A DNA stretch of 23,157 nucleotides from Bacillota bacterium (GCA_023459275.1 JAEWVC010000053.1:1-23157); one strand, 5' to 3'. Counted from the stretch's first letter, positions 1 to 7,364 are shown. Program-made: numbers and translations. The notes: generated by a model from the letters alone, not told the origin.

Positions 1-108
1 TTGCTCGGGCAAGGTAGGAATTTCTTCGAAATTCCTGCGAAAATCACCGCACATGTCGCTGATTTTCGATCTGCAATTGGAGGACTGCGGTCCTCCAATA
101 CCTCCTAA
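1..108 (+). CDS. Possible 3' end of an unidentified gene entering from the left edge
   Basis: Frame 1 is open from the first base to a TAA at 106-108 and reads as 35 residues ending in GGLRSSNTS. A rho-independent terminator on the same strand starts 18 bases later, which would suit the end of a plus-strand gene. Against this, frame 2 is also open (to a TGA at 125-127), and the stretch is built from three consecutive near-perfect hairpins, which is unusual inside a gene. I do not recognise the product. It may instead be an intergenic palindromic repeat. Confidence 0.22.
   Translation: MLGQGRNFFEIPAKITAHVADFRSAIGGLRSSNTS
16..99. repeat. Cluster of three adjacent hairpins (palindromic repeat-like)
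   Basis: Three stem-loops follow one another almost without gap. The first has 9-bp arms 16-24 and 28-36 (AGGAATTTC / GAAATTCCT). The second has 9-bp arms 38-46 and 60-68 (CGAAAATCA / TGATTTTCG). The third has perfect 10-bp arms 76-85 and 90-99 (ATTGGAGGAC / GTCCTCCAAT) around a TGCG loop. The structure is seen directly. That it is a dispersed repeat or a structured RNA tail is inference. Confidence 0.5.
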
Positions 109-125
109 GGGTTTGTTGATGGTCT

Positions 126-159
126 GAGCCGCGGGAGCAAAATCCCGTGGCTCTTTTTT
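126..159 (+). terminator. Rho-independent terminator
   Basis: An 11-bp stem (126-136 GAGCCGCGGGA with 143-153 TCCCGTGGCTC, one G-T pair) closes a 6-base loop and is followed directly by six T. It ends transcription coming from the left edge on the plus strand. There is no T-run on the other side, so it does not serve the minus-strand gene at 386-1930. Confidence 0.8.
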
Positions 160-177
160 CAATGTTCCGGCATTTCC

Positions 178-197
178 GGCGGGGGCAAGCCCCCGCC
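178..197. repeat. GC-only hairpin GGCGGGGGC-AA-GCCCCCGCC
   Basis: A perfect 9-bp inverted repeat with a 2-base centre, followed by CTACG. It is not followed by a T-run on either strand, so it is not a standard terminator. Short GC-rich palindromes of this form often recur between genes in GC-rich Clostridia, but recurrence cannot be tested within this window. Confidence 0.45.
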
Positions 198-222
198 CTA
201 CGCGGCAGTTTTATACTATCGT

Positions 223-360
223 AAAATACTATTTCGTCCAAAGCGGCGAGGGGTTTTCGATGCAGGACAAGGAGACAGAGCGAGGCAACGCCGCGCTACG
301 TTGAACGGAAGGCGACGCGGTCCTGCGCGAAAAAAACCGCCGCAACGACAAAATAATGTT
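223..360. repeat. About 140-bp element with imperfect terminal inverted repeats (MITE-like)
   Basis: The left arm (223-268) and the reverse complement of the right arm (320-360) share, in order, an AAAATACTATTTCGTC-like end, GCGGCG, a T-rich run with TTTTCG or TTTTTTCG, and GCAGGAC. The 51-bp centre holds a smaller hairpin, CAACG...CGTTG (287-304). No open reading frame of note lies inside. The whole could fold into one long cruciform or RNA hairpin. Non-autonomous mobile element or dispersed intergenic repeat is inference. It also separates the flavoprotein gene from the convergent terminator at 126-159. Confidence 0.45.
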
Positions 361-385
361 TGGAAATAGTAGTACATCTGCAGCA

Positions 386-1930
386 TCACTTTGCGGCGGC
401 AGCCAGAGCCTCGTTCACCGCGTCCACCACGGCATTCACGGAAGCAGTCGCGCCGGAGATGGCGTCCACGCCATCGCCCAGGGTAACCGACCCGGATTTG
501 CCGATGAACTGGCTGATAAACGCATCCTCCTTAACCTGGGCGCCAATCCCATAAGTCTCGCTGAAATCCTTGCCGTCCACGGACATGGCCACAATCACGC
601 CGTTTTCATCAAGGAGCAGCGTAACCGTGATGGGGCCGCCGAAGCCGCTCTTGGTGGCGGAGATGACGTGATAGGCACCAATGGTCAATGCGGCAGCCTC
701 ACCCGTCTGCCCCCCCATTTCGGCTTTCGCCTGGGCCAGTGCCTGCTGGGCTTCCATGGCCTTCGCTTCGGCCTGTTTCGCGGCTTCCAAAGCGGAATCC
801 CTATCCGCCATTGCCTGGGCAGCCTCCGCCTTTGCAGCCTGTTCGACGGCCTGGGCCGCGCTCATTGCGTCCTTCAGACCATTGATTTCCTCATTCGCTT
901 TGGCAAGGCCGGCTTTTGTGCCGCTCAACTCATCCCCCATGGAGATCAACTGCTCCTGGGCTGTCTTCAAGTCGCCGGAAACGGCTTTTAGGGATTCGAC
1001 GTTCAGCAGCGCAGCATCCCTTTCCTGAACGGCGGTATCAAGCTGGCCCTGAAGCGCATCAACTTGCTCCTTGGCCTGCACCGCGGCAGCGTTTGCCGCA
1101 TCCTCCGCGGTCTTGGCAGCTTCCTCTGCCGCCGTTTGGGCCGTCAGCGCGGCGGCCGCCTTCTCCTCCGCGGCCTTTGACGCATCCAAAGCGGCATCCT
1201 TCTCCGCCAAGGCGGTCTTAGCCGCATCCTCCGCCGCCGTCTGGGCCGTCAGCGCGGCGGCCGCCTTCTCCTCCGCGGCCTTCGCCGCATCCAAAGCGGC
1301 ATCCTTCTCCGCCAAGGCGGTCTTAGCCGCATCCTCCGCCGCTGTCTGGGCCGTCAGCGCGGCGGCTGCCTTCTCTTCCGCTGCCTTTGCCGCTTCCAGG
1401 GCGGCATCCTTCTCCGCCAAAGCGGTCTTAGCCGCGTCCTCCGCCGCCGTCTGGGCCGTAAGCGCGGTGGCTGCCTTCTCTTCCGCAGTCTTTGCCGCCT
1501 CCAGGGCGGCGTCCTTCTCCGCCAAGGCGGTCTTTGCCGCGTCCTCCGCCCCGGTCTGGGCCGTCAGCGCGGTGGCTGCCTTCTCTTCCGCAGCCTTTGC
1601 CGCCTCCAGGGCGGCGTCTTTCTCTTGGAGCGCAGACGCGGTGGCAGCCTCTGCCGCCGTTTGGGCATCAAGGGCGGCCTGGAGTTTTGTCTGTGCCTCC
1701 ACAACAGCCTCTTCTGCCTTGGCCTTGTCGCTGAGCGCGGCATCGCGCTCGGTTTGCGCATCGGTCACCTGCTTGGCCAGGTCATCTACCTTCTTTTGAT
1801 AGTCCACGGCTCCCGCCTTCAAATCGCTGTTGGATTTGATCATGTTGTTGCGGTCGCCGATCAGCACGCCAACCACAATGACAAGAAGGACCAGCACGAT
1901 TGCCAGCAGCATCACGTAGGTTTTTTTCAC
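386..1930 (-). CDS. Membrane-anchored coiled-coil protein with C-terminal FMN-binding domain
   Basis: 514 residues from a GTG start preceded by AAGGGGTGAT seven bases upstream. Residues about 6-25 form one hydrophobic helix with no lipobox cysteine, so the protein is probably held in the membrane by its N-terminus and lies outside the cell. Residues about 33-410 are almost all Ala, Glu, Lys, Asp, Gln and Thr in heptads and predict a long coiled coil; residues 103-277 are five copies of a 35-residue unit (EKDAALEAAKAAEEKAA...). Residues 418-514 match the FMN-binding domain of RnfG/NqrC-type proteins (SGFGGPI, then DAISGATAS). In that family ApbE attaches FMN through a phosphoester to the Thr of the SGAT motif, here Thr495. 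Likely role is extracytoplasmic electron transfer. No Rnf, Nqr or apbE genes are nearby and the partner is unknown. A terminator upstream isolates it from scpB. Confidence 0.85.
   Translation of the reverse strand: MKKTYVMLLAIVLVLLVIVVGVLIGDRNNMIKSNSDLKAGAVDYQKKVDDLAKQVTDAQTERDAALSDKAKAEEAVVEAQTKLQAALDAQTAAEAATASALQEKDAALEAAKAAEEKAATALTAQTGAEDAAKTALAEKDAALEAAKTAEEKAATALTAQTAAEDAAKTALAEKDAALEAAKAAEEKAAAALTAQTAAEDAAKTALAEKDAALDAAKAAEEKAAAALTAQTAAEDAAKTALAEKDAALDASKAAEEKAAAALTAQTAAEEAAKTAEDAANAAAVQAKEQVDALQGQLDTAVQERDAALLNVESLKAVSGDLKTAQEQLISMGDELSGTKAGLAKANEEINGLKDAMSAAQAVEQAAKAEAAQAMADRDSALEAAKQAEAKAMEAQQALAQAKAEMGGQTGEAAALTIGAYHVISATKSGFGGPITVTLLLDENGVIVAMSVDGKDFSETYGIGAQVKEDAFISQFIGKSGSVTLGDGVDAISGATASVNAVVDAVNEALAAAAK
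1100..1624 (-). repeat. Five tandem 105-bp in-frame repeats inside the flavoprotein gene
   Basis: Codons 103-277 are five consecutive 35-codon units with no spacer, differing at only a few residues (E or D at unit position 7, A or T at 11, A or T at 18, A or G at 25), followed by a partial sixth. Neighbouring copies are nearly identical at the DNA level, for example two copies near 1140-1350 that differ mainly at TTTGAC versus TTCGCC. Thirty-five residues is exactly five heptads, so gain or loss of a unit would keep both reading frame and coiled-coil register. Confidence 0.9.
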
Positions 1931-2007
1931 CCAATATCACCCCTTATGCAATTTTATATGCAGGCATACGCCCTGCTTTCACGGTATAAACGCCGGCCTG
2001 TTGCATT

Positions 2008-2036
2008 ATTATATGAATCATTTTCCGGAATTAACC
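2008..2036 (-). promoter_or_regulatory. Weak promoter candidate for the FMN-binding protein gene
   Basis: On the minus strand a perfect TATAAT lies at 2008-2013, about 80 bases before the GTG start. The hexamer 17 bases upstream (2031-2036, GGTTAA) is a poor -35 match. A promoter is expected here because a terminator (2087-2114) cuts the gene off from scpB. Confidence 0.3.
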
Positions 2037-2086
2037 ATATGAGCAAGCTAATTCTTCATGAAAAGAAAAAACCCTTCTTTTCATAT

Positions 2087-2114
2087 AAAAAAAGCTTATG
2101 CAGAATGCATAAGC
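2087..2114 (-). terminator. Rho-independent terminator after scpB
   Basis: Read on the minus strand, GCTTATGCA - TTC - TGCATAAGC forms a perfect 9-bp stem (arms 2106-2114 and 2094-2102) followed by seven T (2087-2093). It starts 19 bases after the scpB stop codon and closes the protease-scpA-scpB unit. Confidence 0.85.
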
Positions 2115-2132
2115 ATGAAGCGTAAGAATGTA

Positions 2133-2672
2133 TCACGGTATCAGCGGTTCCTCCTGCGCGGCGGGCTCCGGAAGCCTGGGCAGCTCACTCAAGGCGGAGA
2201 TCCCAAAGTGCGAAAGAAAAGCGTCCGTCGTGGCGTACAGGATAGGGCGGCCCAGCGTTTCCTTCCTTCCCACATCGGCGATCAATCCCTTGTGCACAAG
2301 GGATTGAACGGAATAGTCGCACTTGACGCCGCGGACGGCTTCCACCTCCGCCTTGGTAACTGGCTGGCGGTAAGCCACTACTGCCAGCGTCTCCATGGCG
2401 GCCTGGGAAAGGGATTGCTTCTGCACAGGCTGGAGCAGCTTTTCCACATACGGGGCATATTCCGCCCTGGTGGCAAGCTGGATATGCTCCCCGAACCGCT
2501 TGAGGCACAGGCCCCGTCGGTTGAAATCATACCCGCTGGAAAGGGAGTTCACCGCCGCGTCAAGCTCCACAGGTGTTGTTTCCAGCGCCTTTTGAAGATC
2601 GGCAAGGAGCACCGGCTCCCCCGCCACAAACAGGATGGCCTCGATGACGGCCGCCAGTTCATTGGGCTGCAA
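2133..2672 (-). CDS. scpB: Segregation and condensation protein B
   Basis: 179 residues; known ScpB of Bacillus is just under 200. The protein forms the kleisin-associated winged-helix dimer of the Smc-ScpA-ScpB condensin, which organises and separates replicated chromosomes. The family pattern is clear: ELAAVIEAILFVAGEPVLL at the start, YRQPVTKAEVEAVRGVKCD, a short GLIADVGRKETLGRPILYATTDAFLSHFG-type second winged-helix region given here only by its key GRP and FLSHFG motifs. The frame stays open to 2732, but a TTG at 2670-2672 is the better start: AAGGAGAAAGGA lies just upstream and the family N-terminus begins there. The start lies inside the end of scpA (14-bp overlap), so translation is probably coupled. 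Confidence 0.93.
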   Translation of the reverse strand: MQPNELAAVIEAILFVAGEPVLLADLQKALETTPVELDAAVNSLSSGYDFNRRGLCLKRFGEHIQLATRAEYAPYVEKLLQPVQKQSLSQAAMETLAVVAYRQPVTKAEVEAVRGVKCDYSVQSLVHKGLIADVGRKETLGRPILYATTDAFLSHFGISALSELPRLPEPAAQEEPLIP

Positions 2673-3396
2673 GAATATCCTTTCTCCTTCCCGGATACAG
2701 GGTGATGGCGCCGAACACACCGCTTTGCTCAATATGGGCGCGGTTCAGGCGCAGTATCTCCAGAAGCGCCAGAAAGAGCGTGACCACCTCTTCCCGGCCG
2801 GGGGCATCGCTGAAAAGAGCGTCAAAAGCCACGGGCCCGCGGCGGAGGCGCTTGGCAATATGGCCCATGCAGGCCTCGATGGTGTATGAGTCGCGGCGGA
2901 TCTCCCGGCTGACGAACACGGCATCCTCCGGCTCCGGGGGTTTGCGGGACAAAACGCGCTCCAAAGCCTGCAAAAGCCCCTCCATGGTCAAGCCGCTGAG
3001 CTCAAAGGAGGGGGGCGGCAGCGGGTATTCCTCCGGCAGCTTCAAATACATGGCTGCGGCCGCCTTTTCAAACGCCGTCAAATTTTCCGCCGTTTCTTTG
3101 AAACGTTTGTATTCCTCCAATTGCCGGATCAGCGCCTCCTGGGGATCCTCCTCCTCGGGCGCCGGCGGCTTGGGCAGCAAAGCCCGGCTCTTGATCTCCA
3201 GCAGCGTGGCCGCCATGGTCAGAAACTCGCTGGCATCCTCCATGTCGAAATCCTCGGCGCTGCTGACGGAGGCAATGTACTGCTCCGTGATCTGCGACAC
3301 AAAGATCTCCCGGATGTCCACCTTGGCCTTGCTGATCAGGTGGAGAAGCAGGTCAAGCGGCCCGTCGAAATCCTTTAAATGGATGTTTTGCGGCAT
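2659..3396 (-). CDS. scpA: Segregation and condensation protein A (kleisin)
   Basis: 245 residues, the usual size. ScpA is the kleisin that bridges the Smc heads and carries ScpB in the bacterial condensin. The N-terminal signature KDFDGPLDLLLHLISKAK, followed by VDIREIFVSQITEQY, is diagnostic. The middle has an acidic Pro-rich linker (PKPPAPEEEDPQEALIRQLE), and the C-terminal winged helix contains VVTLFLALLEILRLNRAHIEQ. The ATG start has AAAGG eight bases upstream. It follows the M50 protease gene by 43 bases and overlaps scpB. Confidence 0.95.
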   Translation of the reverse strand: MPQNIHLKDFDGPLDLLLHLISKAKVDIREIFVSQITEQYIASVSSAEDFDMEDASEFLTMAATLLEIKSRALLPKPPAPEEEDPQEALIRQLEEYKRFKETAENLTAFEKAAAAMYLKLPEEYPLPPPSFELSGLTMEGLLQALERVLSRKPPEPEDAVFVSREIRRDSYTIEACMGHIAKRLRRGPVAFDALFSDAPGREEVVTLFLALLEILRLNRAHIEQSGVFGAITLYPGRRKDILAAQ

Positions 3397-3439
3397 GGCA
3401 TGCGCCTTTCAATGAAAGATTCTGCGGCGTGAAGCCGCC

Positions 3440-4231
3440 TCATGCGGCGCCCGTCATGCGCAGAAAAATGTTGAGCACGCCGCTTTCGATGGCGCCCATT
3501 ACCGTGGACATGATGGTGGACAGGATTCCTGTGAACACCAGGCCAAACAGAACAATTTGCGCGATTTGAAAGGTTTGCCGGTTCAGCATCAGCCTGCCCC
3601 GAAGCAGGATATCATTGAATACGTGAAAGCCGTCCAGCGGCGGCAAGGGAAGAAGATTGAACACCCCAAGACCCAGGTTGATGGTAGCGAACAGAAGCAA
3701 AAACCGCTGCACATATTGCAGCCAGGGGGTGCGCATCAGATCCTGCACCTGGCTCCCCTGCCCCGTCAGCAGAATCCCATAGGCCAAGCCGTCGGATGAA
3801 AGCAGCGTCTTGGCACCATAGTAGTCGATGACCTCCTGTTTCCAAAGAAGCCCGTTCAGGCCTACGGCCAGCGCGGTGGCCACCAGGAACAGCGTCAGGT
3901 TGGTGATGATTCCCGCCACCGATACCATCAGATCATCACGGCGGTAATTTCGGAAATTCCTTGGGTTGACGGGTACAGGCTTGGCCCATCCAAAGCCCAG
4001 CAGAAACATGCACGCCGTGCCGATGGGGTCCAGATGTTTGAGAGGATTCAGGGACAGCCGCCCCATCATCTTCGCGGTGGGGTCGCCGCAGCGGTAGGCG
4101 ATATATCCGTGGGCCACCTCATGCAGCATCAGCGAAAGCAGCACGGATGCAATGAGGTAAAGAAAATATATGAAAAACTGTATAGGATCGGTTTTCAGCC
4201 AGCTGATCCACATTTCAATGTTCCTGAACAA
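3440..4231 (-). CDS. Site-2 protease family (M50) intramembrane metalloprotease
   Basis: Up to 263 residues with several membrane segments. The zinc-binding HExxH is HEVAH (residues 37-41) within a hydrophobic helix, and the third-ligand motif is NLLPLPPLDG near residue 197, as in the YwhC-like subgroup of M50 peptidases. These enzymes cut substrates within the membrane; the substrate here is unknown. Directly upstream of scpA and scpB, an order found in many Clostridia, with no known functional link to chromosome segregation. The start is ambiguous: TTG at 4231 with GAGGG upstream, or ATG at 4213 with AGGA upstream, giving 257 residues. Confidence 0.9.
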   Translation of the reverse strand: MFRNIEMWISWLKTDPIQFFIYFLYLIASVLLSLMLHEVAHGYIAYRCGDPTAKMMGRLSLNPLKHLDPIGTACMFLLGFGWAKPVPVNPRNFRNYRRDDLMVSVAGIITNLTLFLVATALAVGLNGLLWKQEVIDYYGAKTLLSSDGLAYGILLTGQGSQVQDLMRTPWLQYVQRFLLLFATINLGLGVFNLLPLPPLDGFHVFNDILLRGRLMLNRQTFQIAQIVLFGLVFTGILSTIMSTVMGAIESGVLNIFLRMTGAA

Positions 4232-4278
4232 GCAAAGCCCTCATTTCCTGCGGTATTGGCTCCTGCGCCACGCGCCTC

Positions 4279-4308
4279 ATTATACCCCATGGCCCATGGG
4301 ATGCGCAA
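4279..4308 (-). promoter_or_regulatory. Sigma-A promoter candidate for the M50-scpA-scpB unit
   Basis: On the minus strand TTGCGC (4303-4308) and TATAAT (4279-4284) are separated by 18 bases. The start of the protease gene lies about 48 bases downstream of the -10 box. Four of six bases match the consensus -35. Confidence 0.5.
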
Positions 4309-4385
4309 GTGCGCCATTTCGCATCCTGCATACCTCGCGAAAATGGAAACATCAGATTCCCCTAGGAAGTTTTTCAGGGATGGGT

Positions 4386-4423
4386 GCGGGAAGGGGGATT
4401 TTTTCAAAAAGCCCCTTTCCCGC
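4386..4423. other. Hairpin followed by a pyrimidine tract in the divergent intergenic region
   Basis: GCGGGAAGGGG (4386-4396) pairs with CCCCTTTCCCGC (4412-4423) with one bulge, around a T/A-rich loop. It is followed by an almost pure C/T run to about 4446. It lies between divergent promoters, so it is not a terminator for a known gene. The remainder of 4232-4458 shows nothing else I can identify. Confidence 0.35.
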
Positions 4424-4458
4424 TTTCCCCCCTCTCTTCCCCCGCCCTAACTTTGGAC

Positions 4459-4487
4459 TGTTCAAACCCTTGCCGATGCGTTATAAT
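4459..4487 (+). promoter_or_regulatory. Promoter candidate for the binding protein - galactokinase pair
   Basis: A perfect TATAAT at 4482-4487 with TGTTCA 17 bases upstream (three of six -35 matches). The ribosome binding site follows 23 bases after the -10 box. No LacI-type operator like those at 7488 and 8577 is present here. Confidence 0.5.
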
Positions 4488-4523
4488 GAAAAATAACCAT
4501 TGGGTGCAAAGGAGGACCTATCG

Positions 4524-6044
4524 TTGCGCAAAACGCTGACCAGCCTTTTGTTGGCGTGCGCCCTGCTGCTTTCCTGCATGCCGGCCTTGTCCGAAGCGGC
4601 CTCCCAGGCGGGGGAAAACTTCGTGATGGCCGGCTTTGACGGGGACAGCGTGCAGCACGACTGGAATACCAATCTATTTTTCCAGCGCATGCAGGAGCGC
4701 ACCGGCATATCTTTTACCTTCCGGCAGTTTACCGACTACGCGGCATGGAGCGCGGAAAAAGCCCGGCTTTTCGCGGGAGACGATCTGCCTGATGTACTGT
4801 TCAAGGCGGAGCTGACGCCCCAGGAAACCGTCTCCTATTATGAAAGCGGCAAGCTTATCGACCTCAAGCCCTATCTTGCGGAAAACGCCCCCAACCTGAC
4901 CGCGCTGTTTGCAAAGCATCCCGACTGGGAAAAGGCCGTCACCCTTGCGGACGGCGCCATTGTGGCGCTCCCCGCCTTGGACTCTTTGCATACCCAAAAT
5001 GCCATGTGGATCAACAAGACCTGGCTGGAGGCGCTGAAGCTTGACATGCCCACCGATGCCGCCTCGCTGATAAATGTTTTGACGGCATTCAAAAACGACG
5101 ACCCCAACCGCAACGGCAAGAAAGACGAGATCCCCTTCACGTTCCTTGGCCCATGGGATCTGAAATTCCTGGCCCACGCCTTTGGGCAGATCGCCAATGA
5201 TTACAACGTGTATGCCGATGGCGCCGGCAAAGTGCATTTCATGGCGGCCGAAGATACCTACCGGGAGTTTGTGGCCTGGGCGGCGGAGCTGTACCAGAAA
5301 GGGCTGCTGGACAAGAACGGATTTTCCACGGCGGATGCGCTGCGTACCGTAACGGATGAAAAGGCCGCTGCCGTGTACGGCGTGTTTTTCGCCAACAAGT
5401 CCACCGCTTTCCTGACTTCCGCCCTGGGTTCGCAGTACACGGTGCTTCAGCCGCTTTCCTGGGAGGGCACGCAGACCTACCGCGATTTCCTGGGCCCGGT
5501 GACCCGGGGGACATTCGCCATCACCAGCGCCTGCAAAGATCCCGCCGCGCTGATACGGTGGGTGGATTCCCTATACGGCGAGGAGGGCGGCGTCCTGGCG
5601 CTGTTCGGGCTGGAGGGCACCGAATATGCCTATAATGAAAACGGGACCTGGCGGTTCCTGGGAGCGACGGAGGAACTGACCTCCATCCTGCAGAATGCCA
5701 CCATCTGCGACAGCGGCTTCCTGCCCTGGCTGGACCCGGTGGATTTCCAATTGAAGCACGAGGACCAGAACACCACGGCGCTGATTCGGTCCCTGCTGGA
5801 ACTGAATCAAATAGCGGTGCTTCCCTTCCCTTATTATACGCTCACGGCGCAGGAACAGGCGTACATAGACCCCCTGCAGATGGCCTTGGGCACCTTTGTG
5901 GATGAAAGCCTGGCCAGGTTCGTGACAGGAGAAACGCCCCTTGACGATGCAAGCTGGCAGGAATATCTATCCAATCTCGATCAGATGGGGCTTCCCGATT
6001 TTACTGCTTTCTGGCAGCAGGTGCTTGATGGACAAGCCCGGTAA
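4524..6044 (+). CDS. Extracellular solute (sugar)-binding protein, family 1 type
   Basis: 506 residues from a TTG start; the frame is open to 4500, but AAAGGAGG ends eight bases before this TTG and the signal peptide begins at once (LRKTLTSLLLACALLL). The segment LLSC could be a poor lipobox, otherwise signal peptidase I would cut near ALSEA. The mature part resembles large ABC sugar-binding proteins of the YtcQ/LipO kind: AGDDLPDVLF, then YYESGKLIDLKPYL, and a calcium-type loop DPNRNGKKDEIPFTF. The ligand is unknown. No permease or ATPase genes adjoin it; the next gene, 33 bases on, is the galactokinase-family kinase, suggesting a link to a galactose-containing sugar. Confidence 0.8.
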   Translation: MRKTLTSLLLACALLLSCMPALSEAASQAGENFVMAGFDGDSVQHDWNTNLFFQRMQERTGISFTFRQFTDYAAWSAEKARLFAGDDLPDVLFKAELTPQETVSYYESGKLIDLKPYLAENAPNLTALFAKHPDWEKAVTLADGAIVALPALDSLHTQNAMWINKTWLEALKLDMPTDAASLINVLTAFKNDDPNRNGKKDEIPFTFLGPWDLKFLAHAFGQIANDYNVYADGAGKVHFMAAEDTYREFVAWAAELYQKGLLDKNGFSTADALRTVTDEKAAAVYGVFFANKSTAFLTSALGSQYTVLQPLSWEGTQTYRDFLGPVTRGTFAITSACKDPAALIRWVDSLYGEEGGVLALFGLEGTEYAYNENGTWRFLGATEELTSILQNATICDSGFLPWLDPVDFQLKHEDQNTTALIRSLLELNQIAVLPFPYYTLTAQEQAYIDPLQMALGTFVDESLARFVTGETPLDDASWQEYLSNLDQMGLPDFTAFWQQVLDGQAR

Positions 6045-6077
6045 GCGGCAAAAGGTGCGAAAGGATGGAATGCTTCC

Positions 6078-7364
6078 ATGAACCAGTACGCAAGCATGAT
6101 CAGGGCCTTGAAGACGACTCCGGTAATGTCCCGCCTGACCCATCTTTACGGCCGCAGGGACGGCATGCTGGTAGCCCAGACGGCCAGGTATACGCGGCTT
6201 TTGAAAAGGCATGAGGATCTGTACAACGCGCCTGGGATTGTGCATTTAATCAGCGCCCCGGGACGCACGGAGCTTTCCGGGAACCATACCGACCATAACC
6301 GCGGCAGGGTGCTGGCCGCCGCCGTAAACCTGGATACCGTGGCTGCCGTCTCCCCCCGGGATGATATGACGGTGCGCCTGTCCAGCGACGGATACCCGGC
6401 GGTGGAGGTTTCCCTGAAAGAGCTATCCCCGGTCAAGGAGGAAGAGGGGAAAACCGCCTCCCTGGTGCGGGGCGTGGCGGCACGGATGAAGGAACTGGGC
6501 TTTCCCATCGGCGGGTTTGACGCCGCGGTTACCTCCAGCGTGCTCTCCGGCAGCGGCCTGAGCTCCTCCGCGGCCTTCGAAGTGCTGCTTTGTGCCATCT
6601 TCGACAGCCTGTACGGCAAATTTGAAATGTCCCCCATCCTGCGGGCGCAGATCGCCCAATACGCTGAAAATCATTATTTTGGCAAGCCCTGCGGCCTGAT
6701 GGACCAGATGGCCAGCTCGGTGGGCGGCCTGGTGGCCATCGATTTCAAGAAGGACGAGCCGGATGTTAAGCCCATTGCATATGATTTCGCCGCCCGCGGA
6801 TACGCGCTGGTGGTGGTCAATACCGGCGGCAGCCACGACGACCTGACGGCTGATTACGCCGCCATCCCGGAGGAAATGAAGCAGGTGGCCGCCTGTTTTG
6901 GCGAAAGCGTGCTTCGCAAGGTACGCCCCGAGCAGCTTTTGCAGGAGATGGCCAACGTAAGGCAAAATACCTCCGACCGTGCGGTGATGCGCGCCATGCA
7001 TTTTTTTCACGAAAACAAGCGCGTCCTGGACCAGACGGCGGCCCTGGAGCGGGACGATCTTTCCGCCTTTTTTGCGGATGTTGTTGCCTCCGGCCGGTCC
7101 AGTTTCATGTACCTGCAAAATGTATATGCAAGGCCTGGCGAGCAGCAGCTTTCCCTGGCGTTGTGCCTGGCGGAGGACATGCTTTCAGGCCGCGGCGCCT
7201 GGCGTGTGCACGGCGGCGGTTTTGCCGGCACCACGCTGAATTTCGTGCCTCTTGACCAGACCGGCGCCTTTGTGGAATCCATGGAGGCCGTGTTCGGACC
7301 GCATAGCTGCCACCTGCTGGACATCCGCCCGGAGGGCGCGGCAAGAATTGAAGGTTTGGTATAG
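6078..7364 (+). CDS. galK: Galactokinase-family GHMP sugar kinase
   Basis: 428 residues. Galactokinase transfers phosphate from ATP to galactose C1, the first step of the Leloir pathway. Seen here: PGRTELSGNHTDHN (residues 61-74), a variant of the galactokinase signature GRVNLIGEHTDYN; the GHMP ATP loop LSGSGLSSSAAFE (156-168); and GLMDQMASSVGG (206-217), whose Asp209 is the expected catalytic base. The C-terminal RVHGGGFAGTTLNFVP is the third GHMP motif. The N-terminus is about 30 residues longer than in E. coli GalK, and the signature differs (ELSGNH for NLIGEH), as in a Clostridia-type galactokinase branch. True galactose specificity is therefore likely, not certain. galE and galT are absent. 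AAAGGATGG precedes the ATG by nine bases. Probably cotranscribed with the binding protein. Confidence 0.82.
   Translation: MNQYASMIRALKTTPVMSRLTHLYGRRDGMLVAQTARYTRLLKRHEDLYNAPGIVHLISAPGRTELSGNHTDHNRGRVLAAAVNLDTVAAVSPRDDMTVRLSSDGYPAVEVSLKELSPVKEEEGKTASLVRGVAARMKELGFPIGGFDAAVTSSVLSGSGLSSSAAFEVLLCAIFDSLYGKFEMSPILRAQIAQYAENHYFGKPCGLMDQMASSVGGLVAIDFKKDEPDVKPIAYDFAARGYALVVVNTGGSHDDLTADYAAIPEEMKQVAACFGESVLRKVRPEQLLQEMANVRQNTSDRAVMRAMHFFHENKRVLDQTAALERDDLSAFFADVVASGRSSFMYLQNVYARPGEQQLSLALCLAEDMLSGRGAWRVHGGGFAGTTLNFVPLDQTGAFVESMEAVFGPHSCHLLDIRPEGAARIEGLV

Noticed and set aside
44..241. Minus-strand open frame of 65 codons (FYDSIKLPRRAGACPRRK...)
   Set aside because: It runs through the terminator and two palindromes and has no ribosome binding site; intergenic repeat translated by chance.
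1071..1799. Long plus-strand open frame (242 codons) opposite the flavoprotein gene, rich in Ala, Ser and Val
   Set aside because: It is the antisense reading of the 105-bp repeats; repeats without stops leave all frames open. The minus-strand gene has a proper start, membrane helix and a known domain.
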